Source: Acetofilamentum sp.
GTDB lineage: Bacteria > Bacteroidota > Bacteroidia > Bacteroidales > JAADGE01
DNA: 5,165 nucleotides
Assembly (NCBI GenBank): GCA_020720705.1
Contig: DYOJ01000213.1
Coordinates: 1-5,165, forward strand
Direction: 5' to 3'
The translations under genes were made by a program, and so were the position numbers. The notes beneath the pieces are model-generated. The model was given only the letters and a program-made list of their open reading frames with translations. It made no database searches and was not told where the DNA came from. Of the stretch, positions 1 through 5,165 are shown one piece after another; position 1 is the stretch's first letter, and each line of letters begins with the position of its first letter.

Positions 1-56
1 ACGTGTAAATCTTTGATTTTATGTAAATTATAGCCATTTTTTCAGTCGAATGTTTT

Positions 57-89
57 GTCATTCAGTAGTCATTTAGTAGTCATTCAATA
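57..89. repeat. 11-bp tandem repeat, three copies
   Basis: Three head-to-tail units read GTCATTCAGTA (57-67), GTCATTTAGTA (68-78) and GTCATTCAATA (79-89), consensus GTCATTYARTA. Units differ from their neighbour by one or two bases. Nothing links them to a known element. They could be a minisatellite-like slippage product or a set of binding sites spaced by about one helical turn. Confidence 0.75.
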
Positions 90-116
90 TTCGGTGTTTC
101 ATAAATCCGGATTAAA

Positions 117-174
117 GTTTAGCGTGGACGCTAAACGCATAGTATTTTGTATGTTGCAAGCGTCCACGCTTGCA
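117..174. repeat. Inverted pair of palindromes (REP-doublet-like element)
   Basis: Two 20-bp perfect palindromes lie 18 bp apart. The first (117-136) has 9-bp arms around GG, the second (155-174) has 9-bp arms around CC. Their cores, AGCGTGGACGCT (121-132) and AGCGTCCACGCT (159-170), are exact reverse complements, so the region can also fold as one 12-bp hairpin with a 26-nt loop. The GC-rich cores stand out sharply from AT-rich flanks. Two short palindromes in inverted orientation is the layout of REP doublets (REPINs). Assignment to a dispersed family is inference, since only one copy is in this window. There is no U-tract after it, so it is not a standard terminator. Confidence 0.7.
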
Positions 175-333
175 CTTCAACGCATTTAGCCCACTACCCT
201 AAATCTAAATACTAAAATCTAACAAAGTATTCTTAAAACAGCTACATAAAAAAGATGTCAGTTTACCAAAAAAAAACGCATCGAAATATCTTTTTTTAAT
301 ATTTTTACGTTTTCAAATTCAAATAGAAATTTT

Positions 334-2568
334 ATGAAACTAAATTCATATCAAAAGATTTTGGCATTGCTGATAGTTTTGGTCATCGGTAATTCTACTT
401 TGAGTGCCCAAACCACGGGCTGCGTTTACGGAGATTGTTCTGCCGGATACGGAAAATATGTTTGGGCAAACGGCGATAACTATACCGGAAACTGGACGGA
501 TGTGAAAATGCACGGCAACGGAACTTATCTGTTCGGAAGCGGAAGCAAATATTCCGGCGATTTTGAATTCGGAAAACGACACGGACAAGGCACTTATACA
601 TGGTCAAGCGGTACGAGTTATTCCGGATTCTGGCAAAATGATGTCCAACACGGCGAAGGGACGGAGTATTACACAGACGGCACCATAAAATCCGGTATCT
701 GGGAAAGCGGAACATACAAAGGTGCGGCAGGTGCGGTTACCGGATGTATTTTCGGGAATTGCGAAAACGGATACGGAATTTATGTTTGGGAAGACGGAGA
801 AAAATATGACGGCGAGTGGCAAAACAATAAACGTTACGGGCAAGGAACAAATTATTTTTCAACAGGTGCAAGATACGAAGGTGCATGGAAAAACGATTTG
901 CGAAGCGGTATCGGCACAAATTTCGGCGTGGACGGTTCCACAAAATCAGGCTTATGGGATGCCGACAGATATGTTGGCACGGGCGAAAACAATTACGGTT
1001 GTATCTCCGGAAATTGCGAAACCGGATTCGGCGTGTACACTTGGGAAGACGGCGAACGCTACGAAGGAAATTGGGCGGACAGCAAACGCAACGGACAAGG
1101 AACAAATATTTTCGCATCCGGACAAAAATACTCGGGAGAATGGAAAGATGACCACCGACACGGATACGGAATTGCCTCTTATTCAGACGGTTCAACAAAA
1201 GCCGGCATGTGGGATACGGATAATTATTTGGGCGAAGAACAAAAATCGGAAGGTTGTATCTCCGGAAATTGCGATACCGGATTCGGAACATACATCACAA
1301 CAGGCGGCGATAAATACGTGGGCACTTTCAAAGACGGATATTACCACGGCGAAGGTACCTATGCGTTCGCAGACGGCGGAACATACTCCGGTGCTTTCAA
1401 TTTAGGAAGTTATGAAGGATTCGGAACGTTTACGTTTGCTGACGGCAGAAAATATGTAGGAGAATTTAAAGCCAACGGATACAACGGCATCGGTACAATG
1501 TATTACTTAGACGGTACCACAAAATCAGGCTTATGGGAAAACTCGGTATTTATCGGAAAAAAAGAAAGCAAGACTCTTCCGGCAATAACTTGGATTTCGC
1601 CTCAATACACCAATTCAACACAAATCCAAAAAGATATTGACGTAAAGCTATGTGTAAAATCAGAAAGCGAACTATCTAATACACAGATATTTGTAAACGG
1701 TATTTTAAAAATGAATGTCGGCACGAGAGGCTATTCCGTAGTGTCATCAACTTGTGATTACACCATCGAAAAAAACATTCCGCTCGAAGTGGGAACAAAT
1801 CAAATCGAAGTAAAAATCACGAACGCCGGCGGTACCGTCAGTTCCGATAAACGAACGATTACAGTATCAAGCCCCGCAAATACCACAACCGAAAAACGAA
1901 TTGCATTGGTTATCGGAAATTCAGCTTATCAAACTTCGCCTCTCCGAAACCCCAAAAACGATGCCGTTACAATCGCAGCCGAACTTCGCAAAGTCGGATT
2001 TGAAGTCATGGAATATACAGACCTCTCGCAAGCTGATATGTTGAAGAATATCAGAGCGTTCGGAAATAAACTTGCAGCCGAAAAAGGTACAGGTTTATTC
2101 TATTTTGCCGGACACGGGTTGCAGTTAAACGGAGAAAACTACATCGTTCCCGTAGATGCCATCATCGAAAAAGAGCAGGACGTAGAGCTTGAAGCGGTAA
2201 ATTTAAAACGTGTTTTGGGCGAAATGGATTATGCCGCCAACGACTTGAATATTGTTATTTTGGATGCTTGTCGAAACAATCCCTTTGTCAGAAGTTTTCG
2301 CTCGGGCGGAAACAACGGTTTAGCCACCACAATTGCCCCCAAAGGAACTTTTATTGCTTATGCTACAGCTCCCGGTTCAGTTGCATCGGACGGCACAGGG
2401 CAAAACGGACTTTATACCGAAGAACTTGTTAAGGCGATGCAACAACCCGGCAAACGCATTGAAGATGTGTTCAAACAAGTGCGAAACGGTGTGTATGAAA
2501 AATCAGGGAAACAGCAAGTTCCTTGGGAAAATTCATCAATTTTCGGCGATTTCTATTTCAAACAATAA
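334..2568 (+). CDS. Exported MORN-repeat / Ig-like / caspase-like (C14) peptidase
   Basis: Probable periplasmic or surface cysteine peptidase of the caspase/metacaspase fold (clan CD, family C14). Residues 1-25 form a signal peptide with predicted cleavage at LSA|Q; there is no lipobox. Residues 29-401 hold ten full MORN repeats in four blocks (3, 2, 2 and 3 repeats). Each block opens with a GC-x4-C motif (C30/C35, C138/C143, C223/C228, C308/C313) and closes with DGxxK[SA]Gx W (W123, W208, W293, W401). Residues about 415-512 resemble a bacterial Ig-like domain, with C440 and C474 possibly paired. Residues about 520-744 are the caspase-like domain: strand IALVIGNSAY (523-532), catalytic His594 in FYFAGHG and catalytic Cys646 in ILDACRNNP, so both dyad residues are present. 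C14 enzymes of bacteria usually cut after Arg or Lys; specificity here is inferred. The linker at 512-522 ends in KR and could be a processing site. No type IX sorting domain is evident at the C terminus. The ATG at 334 is chosen because it places the signal peptide at the N terminus; no Shine-Dalgarno is seen. Substrate is unknown. Confidence 0.93.
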   Translation: MKLNSYQKILALLIVLVIGNSTLSAQTTGCVYGDCSAGYGKYVWANGDNYTGNWTDVKMHGNGTYLFGSGSKYSGDFEFGKRHGQGTYTWSSGTSYSGFWQNDVQHGEGTEYYTDGTIKSGIWESGTYKGAAGAVTGCIFGNCENGYGIYVWEDGEKYDGEWQNNKRYGQGTNYFSTGARYEGAWKNDLRSGIGTNFGVDGSTKSGLWDADRYVGTGENNYGCISGNCETGFGVYTWEDGERYEGNWADSKRNGQGTNIFASGQKYSGEWKDDHRHGYGIASYSDGSTKAGMWDTDNYLGEEQKSEGCISGNCDTGFGTYITTGGDKYVGTFKDGYYHGEGTYAFADGGTYSGAFNLGSYEGFGTFTFADGRKYVGEFKANGYNGIGTMYYLDGTTKSGLWENSVFIGKKESKTLPAITWISPQYTNSTQIQKDIDVKLCVKSESELSNTQIFVNGILKMNVGTRGYSVVSSTCDYTIEKNIPLEVGTNQIEVKITNAGGTVSSDKRTITVSSPANTTTEKRIALVIGNSAYQTSPLRNPKNDAVTIAAELRKVGFEVMEYTDLSQADMLKNIRAFGNKLAAEKGTGLFYFAGHGLQLNGENYIVPVDAIIEKEQDVELEAVNLKRVLGEMDYAANDLNIVILDACRNNPFVRSFRSGGNNGLATTIAPKGTFIAYATAPGSVASDGTGQNGLYTEELVKAMQQPGKRIEDVFKQVRNGVYEKSGKQQVPWENSSIFGDFYFKQ
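418..1536 (+). repeat. Four-block MORN repeat array inside the caspase gene
   Basis: Blocks begin at 418, 742, 997 and 1252. Blocks 2 and 3 are each exactly 255 bp (85 codons). Block 1 has one extra 23-codon MORN unit, and block 4 also has three units. DNA-level similarity survives: 997-1031 and 1252-1286 match at 34 of 35 positions, and 938-959 equals 1517-1538 over 22 bases. Full MORN units start at residues 50, 73, 96, 158, 181, 243, 266, 328, 351 and 374, each of the form YxGxW/F followed by a GxGT-type turn. The array explains why several long open frames appear in other phases here. Confidence 0.85.
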
Positions 2569-2692
2569 GACTATCCGGACAACGTAGTCGTATCAGTGAT
2601 TTGTAGTTTTAAGGTTTATTGTTGAGTATTTTGTTTGATTTCAAGTAATTGAATGTCAATTATTTATAAAATATCGTAGTATCGTTAAATTT

Positions 2693-2773
2693 AGCTTTGT
2701 CAAAGTTTTATTAATTAATCTGTTCCTAAAATTCAACATGTTACGATTTTGCAAACAAAACTTTGACAAAGCT
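2693..2773. repeat. 17-bp perfect inverted repeat with palindromic arms
   Basis: AGCTTTGTCAAAGTTTT (2693-2709) is the exact reverse complement of 2757-2773, with a 47-nt spacer. Each arm contains its own dyad, CTTTG-T-CAAAG on the left (2695-2705) and CTTTG-A-CAAAG on the right (2761-2771). This is the same design as the element at 117-174: two small palindromes facing each other ahead of a peptidase gene. It may be a REP-doublet-like dispersed element, a regulatory dyad or an RNA hairpin. The stem is strong but is not followed by a T-run, so a classical terminator is unlikely. Confidence 0.75.
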
Positions 2774-2800
2774 CTGCCATACATTTTGTGTGGATACTAT

Positions 2801-2835
2801 TTAAACCCTCAACCTTAAACCGTAAACCGTAAAAT
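2801..2835. repeat. Heptanucleotide array, five degenerate units
   Basis: Successive 7-bp units read TTAAACC, CTCAACC, TTAAACC, GTAAACC and GTAAAAT. The period is kept for 35 bp with most changes in the first three bases and in the last unit. It lies about 70 bp upstream of the C1A peptidase start. It is probably a slippage-derived simple repeat; a regulatory role is unproven. Confidence 0.6.
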
Positions 2836-2902
2836 TTAACTCAACTCACTTCCGGCATAACTGTTCAATCTTATCATTTTTTTCATTATTAAACTATTCA
2901 AG

Positions 2903-4279
2903 ATGAAATATTTATTTTTAAGCCTGATATTTGTTTTATATTCCGTAACAAGTTTGGCTCAAACGCCCGGCACCGGTTTAGTTTTTGACGACGAACAATA
3001 TAACTCCGTTCCGGGCAAAGCCACTTTGACACGCGACCTTTACACGAGTTTGCCAAAAGCATACAGCCTAAAACAGTATGCCCCGATACCCAAAAGCCAA
3101 GGCAGTTACGGAACATGCACAGCTTGGGCAACCGCTTATGCGGCAATGACAATATTAGAATCCATGAAATTAGGCAGAACAGATGCAACACTGACTACGG
3201 AAAGCACCTTTTCGCCCGGATTTATCTACAAACATATCAAAGATGCCGGCGATGCCGGTTGCAAAAACGGCTCGTCAATATCCGAAGCACTCGAACTTGT
3301 AAAAACCAAAGGCGTACCTAAATACGGCGAACTCGCAGAAGTCAATTGCCCGACCTCCATTTCGCCGGAGGTATATTTGAAGGCTTCAAACTATAAAATT
3401 AAAGATTATGCCAAAATTTTTGGACTGTACGACGACAGTAAATTAAAAATATCTGCCACCAAAAAAAGTATCTCCCAAAACAACCCTGTAATTATCGGAA
3501 TGAATACCCCAAACTCGTTTTATGAAGTAGATTCGGTCTGGAATCCGATTGAAACTACAACAAATTTTGGCGGACACGCGATGTGCGTAGTCGGATACGA
3601 CGACGAAAAATATGGCGGAGCTTTTGAAATCCAAAACAGTTGGGGCACCGAGTGGGGCAACAACGGATATGTTTGGATAAAATATTCCGATTATTCAAAA
3701 TTTGTTAAATATGCCTACGAAGCGATTGAAATGAAAGGCAATTTTGCCGGTGAACATGCGTTTGCCGGCAGCATAAAATTTCGACTTGCAAACGGAGCCG
3801 AACCCGGAGTGAGCTACGAAGACGGCGTTTACAGATTAAAACAACCCATGAGGTCGGGCGAGAAATTCAGATTATACATACAAAACCAACAACCTGCTTA
3901 TGTTTACGCGTTCGGGACGGATGCCACGGAAGAGGTGTTTCAGGTTTTTCCGCATCGCCCCGACATCAGCGCTGCGCTGACATACAGTGAAAACGAAGTT
4001 GCCCTACCCGACGAAGACAGTTATATTTTGGTTGATAATACCGAAGGTACCGATTATTTATGTGTCATATATTCTTCGGAAGCAATTGATATTAATTTGT
4101 TAAAACAAAAAATTAAAACTCAAACCGGAACGTTCAAGGAGCGCGTCTATAAAAGTATGGGCGCATCGCTAATGCCGTATGATAAGGCAACTTTTCATCC
4201 GTTGGCAATAAAATTTGAAGCCAAAGATAAGCACAAAACTGCAATTGCGGTCATTGTTGAAACACAACACATCAAATAA
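2903..4279 (+). CDS. Exported papain-family (C1A) cysteine peptidase with DUF4384-like C-terminal domain
   Basis: Predicted exported endopeptidase of clan CA, family C1A. Residues 1-19 form a signal peptide with cleavage at SLA|Q. The papain fold spans about 52-277: oxyanion-hole Gln66 and nucleophile Cys72 in SQGSYGTCTAW, His225 in GGHAMCVVGYDD, and Asn245 in IQNSWGTEWGNNGY. Spacing of Gln to Cys is six residues, as in papain. Two departures stand out: the papain cysteine three before the nucleophile is Tyr69, so that conserved disulfide is absent, and the usual Trp directly after the nucleophile is Thr73. Only about 30 residues separate the signal peptide from the peptidase domain, too few for an I29-type inhibitory propeptide. 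Residues about 305-395 (from VYRLKQPMRSGEKFRL through the DYLCVIYS strand) resemble DUF4384, a beta-rich domain often attached to bacterial peptidases; this call is from memory of the family. The protein lies 334 bp after the caspase-like gene and 107 bp before the six-Cys gene. Its own transcription is likely. Substrate is unknown. Confidence 0.92.
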   Translation: MKYLFLSLIFVLYSVTSLAQTPGTGLVFDDEQYNSVPGKATLTRDLYTSLPKAYSLKQYAPIPKSQGSYGTCTAWATAYAAMTILESMKLGRTDATLTTESTFSPGFIYKHIKDAGDAGCKNGSSISEALELVKTKGVPKYGELAEVNCPTSISPEVYLKASNYKIKDYAKIFGLYDDSKLKISATKKSISQNNPVIIGMNTPNSFYEVDSVWNPIETTTNFGGHAMCVVGYDDEKYGGAFEIQNSWGTEWGNNGYVWIKYSDYSKFVKYAYEAIEMKGNFAGEHAFAGSIKFRLANGAEPGVSYEDGVYRLKQPMRSGEKFRLYIQNQQPAYVYAFGTDATEEVFQVFPHRPDISAALTYSENEVALPDEDSYILVDNTEGTDYLCVIYSSEAIDINLLKQKIKTQTGTFKERVYKSMGASLMPYDKATFHPLAIKFEAKDKHKTAIAVIVETQHIK

Positions 4280-4281
4280 TT

Positions 4282-4312
4282 TTTCGGAAAAGTGGTAATC
4301 GTAATATTTTTG
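4282..4312 (+). promoter_or_regulatory. Candidate Bacteroidetes-type promoter for the six-Cys protein gene
   Basis: TATTTTTG at 4305-4312, followed by T, matches the -7 consensus TAnnTTTG fully. TTTC at 4282-4285 is one base off the -33 consensus TTTG, with a 19-nt spacer that fits the usual range. The start point would fall near 4318, giving a leader of roughly 70 nt. It begins directly after the stop of the upstream peptidase gene, suggesting separate transcription of the downstream gene. Confidence 0.5.
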
Positions 4313-4346
4313 TACGAAATTTGTTTATCTCAAGATTTAGTATCCG

Positions 4347-4373
4347 TTTGTATAAAAAAATTTGTATAAAAAA
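4347..4373. repeat. Tandem TTTGTAT-A(n) direct repeat in the leader
   Basis: TTTGTAT followed by seven A (4347-4360) is repeated immediately as TTTGTAT followed by six A (4361-4373). It ends 13 bp before the ATG at 4387. The A-runs make a natural A-rich translation-initiation leader for a Bacteroidetes gene, and slippage could vary their length. Confidence 0.65.
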
Positions 4374-4386
4374 TTACTCGTAGATA

Positions 4387-4875
4387 ATGAAACTGTTGAA
4401 ATTAAAATTATTCCTGATAATATTTCCCGTCTTTTTTACGCTGGTTACAGTCGAAAAGGCAAATGCTCAATGCAAAGACGAAAGCGGAGTTTTTAAATGT
4501 GCCGAAATGTTTACTCCCGAAGGCATTACATTTATGAACGAATTCCTTGTGGACGGAAAAAAAAGAAAAACAGAAACCGAACCCAATGGTCAGGAGTTTG
4601 ATGTTACACTGCTCGGCGGCAGAAAATACAGATTCGCACTATGTTGTTACACGGGCTTAGATGATTTGGTTTTAACACTTTACGACGACAACAATCCGGA
4701 AGCTACTCCGCTCGGAAGCACTTTCAAGGACGGAAAAGATGTTGCGTTTTTTGATTATATTTGCACAAAAGAAGGACTATACAAAGTGTCCATACGATTT
4801 AAACCGGGTAAAGGTATAGATAAGAAAATGTGTGCCATTGGTCTGCTCGGTTATGGCGGAAAAGTATCAAAATAA
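4387..4875 (+). CDS. Exported six-cysteine hypothetical protein, likely beta-sandwich
   Basis: I do not recognise a named family. Residues 1-27 are a signal peptide with predicted cleavage at ANA|Q; the next residues are Gln28 and Cys29, but Gln in front of Cys rules out a lipobox. The mature part of about 135 residues has six cysteines (C29, C38, C86, C87, C126, C149), an even number consistent with disulfides after export, including a vicinal CC pair. The alternation of strands from GQEFDVTLLGGRKYRFALC through LDDLVLTLYDD and GLYKVSIRF resembles bacterial pre-peptidase C-terminal (PPC-type) beta-sandwich modules; this is a resemblance in pattern only. An in-frame TAG at 4381-4383, two codons upstream, fixes the start. 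No Shine-Dalgarno is seen. Its position after two exported cysteine peptidases makes a partner, substrate or inhibitor role conceivable but unsupported. Confidence 0.85.
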   Translation: MKLLKLKLFLIIFPVFFTLVTVEKANAQCKDESGVFKCAEMFTPEGITFMNEFLVDGKKRKTETEPNGQEFDVTLLGGRKYRFALCCYTGLDDLVLTLYDDNNPEATPLGSTFKDGKDVAFFDYICTKEGLYKVSIRFKPGKGIDKKMCAIGLLGYGGKVSK

Positions 4876-5165
4876 GGATGTTTGTTTAGTTTTACTTTAC
4901 GAACTTCGTTAGATTTTAGAATTCAGACGTTAGATATAAGACTCTAATTGCTCAATTTCAATCAAAAACACTTCCAACGCAACTTAAACCGCTAAAACAT
5001 TGAATAGCAATAATATAGCTTATCTTTTTTCGATTTTTTGTTGCTACATTATGTATTTTCGCAGTTGTTTTTCATCGATTTCTAAGATATTTAAAATTTC
5101 TTTTTGTTTGGGACTAAGTATTCGTAAAGAAATAACATTTACATCTTACTGTGTTTTTGGATGAA
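4876..5165. other. AT-rich 3' flank without a convincing gene
   Basis: After the six-Cys gene no strong terminator hairpin is seen; ACGAA-C-TTCGT (4899-4909) is a short dyad only. GTTAGATTTTAG at 4908-4919 is the reverse complement of 212-223 at the other end of the window. TAGCAATAA (5005-5013) pairs with 5038-5046 across 24 nt, with one G-U pair. A short protein-like minus-strand frame (5044-5145) is listed separately. Confidence 0.5.
5044..5145 (-). pseudogene. Possible gene remnant or short minus-strand coding tail
   Basis: Reading the minus strand, this frame gives 33 residues ending at TAG (5046-5044). The later part reads LSPKQKEILNILEIDEKQL, with regular hydrophobic spacing typical of an amphipathic helix and more protein-like than the other frames here. 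A stop (TAA, 5148-5146) lies directly upstream, and there is no ATG near the beginning. It could be the broken 3' end of a gene entering from the right, disrupted by a frameshift or stop, or a chance open frame. It is too short to assign a function. Confidence 0.2.

Larger units (their letters stand above)
1..333. other. AT-rich non-coding gap before the caspase gene
   Basis: No gene can be supported in this stretch. It holds an 11-bp tandem triplet (57-89), a palindrome pair (117-174), and an A/T-rich tract with near-repeats of CTAAATCTAA (199-223). Just before the first gene, TATTTTTA at 300-307 is one base off the Bacteroidetes -7 motif TAnnTTTG, but no TTTG-like -33 box lies at the right distance. 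A second weak candidate is TTTA at 262 with TATCTTTT at 287 (21-nt spacer). Neither is secure. On the minus strand an ATG at 37-35 opens a frame that runs off the left edge for 12 codons (reading MAIIYIKSKIYT). This could be the start of a divergent gene but is too short to call. Confidence 0.6.
2569..2902. other. AT-rich non-coding gap between the two peptidase genes
   Basis: No gene is supported here. The stretch carries a 17-bp inverted-repeat pair (2693-2773) and a 7-bp periodic array (2801-2835). Right after the upstream stop, GACTA (2569-2573) and TAGTC (2585-2589) can pair weakly but lack a following T-run, so no intrinsic terminator is called. The leader before the next ATG is T-rich and has no Shine-Dalgarno. 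A perfect TAnnTTTG match (TAGCTTTG, 2692-2699) lies within the first inverted-repeat arm, but no -33 partner is correctly spaced. Confidence 0.6.

Noticed and set aside
1..37. Start of a divergent minus-strand gene (ATG at 37-35)
   Set aside because: Only 12 codons are visible before the window edge, so it cannot be told from chance.
57..174. CRISPR array
   Set aside because: Repeats are 11 bp and directly abutting, or palindromic pairs; there is no repeat-spacer alternation and no cas gene.
737..1291. 184-codon minus-strand frame rich in Arg, and smaller minus frames at 346-588, 395-715, 604-843 and 952-1161
   Set aside because: Antisense shadows of the repeat array: composition is periodic and Arg/Phe/Pro-heavy, with no sensible protein features.
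722..1405. 227-codon plus-strand open frame inside the MORN region
   Set aside because: It lies out of phase within the caspase gene and is a low-complexity product of the repeated MORN codons; no signal peptide or domain is visible.
2569..2589. GACTA/TAGTC hairpin right after the caspase-like gene as a terminator
   Set aside because: The stem is only five or six pairs and no T-run follows.
2898..3191. 97-codon minus-strand frame opposite the C1A peptidase start
   Set aside because: It overlaps the catalytic region of a clearly real gene and has no independent support.
4452..4476. Lipoprotein signal in the six-Cys protein (Cys29 after the signal peptide)
   Set aside because: The residue before Cys is Gln and the preceding residues do not fit a lipobox; Ala|Gln cleavage by signal peptidase I fits better.

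Overview
The window looks like Bacteroidota (Bacteroidetes) chromosome, probably from an environmental or uncultured member. Three things point there. All three genes encode exported proteins whose predicted signal-peptidase I site is Ala|Gln, which is the Bacteroidetes 'Q-rule'. No start has a recognisable Shine-Dalgarno sequence, only A/T-rich leaders. A Bacteroidetes-type -33/-7 promoter (TTTC, 19 nt, TATTTTTG) sits before the third gene. Gene gaps are long and visibly AT-rich, while the genes are rich in GGC/GGA/CGG.

Layout, all genes on the + strand: (1) 1-333 is non-coding and holds an 11-bp tandem triplet and a pair of inverted GC-rich palindromes. (2) 334-2568 encodes a 744-residue exported protein with ten full MORN repeats in four Cys-headed blocks, an Ig-like beta domain and a C-terminal caspase-like (C14) peptidase with an intact His/Cys dyad. 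(3) 2569-2902 is non-coding and has a 17-bp inverted-repeat pair and a heptanucleotide array. (4) 2903-4279 encodes a 458-residue exported papain-fold (C1A) peptidase with a C-terminal DUF4384-like domain. (5) 4280-4386 is a short leader with a promoter and a 13/14-bp direct repeat. (6) 4387-4875 encodes a 162-residue exported six-cysteine protein of unknown function, probably a beta-sandwich. (7) 4876-5165 has no convincing gene. A short minus-strand frame (5044-5145) looks protein-like but has no start codon and a stop just upstream.

The gaps of 334 and 107 bp, and a separate promoter before gene 3, argue for individual transcription rather than a tight operon. The shared theme is the cell envelope: two cysteine peptidases of different clans (CD and CA) plus a small cysteine-rich secreted protein, none with a lipobox or an evident type IX sorting domain. 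Whether they work together, for example as a protease cascade or as enzyme and inhibitor, is inference; the sequence shows only co-location and co-export. Each protein family is known, so the less ordinary material is the MORN/Ig/caspase architecture, its disulfide-like block heads, and the two inverted palindrome-pair elements that precede the two peptidase genes.
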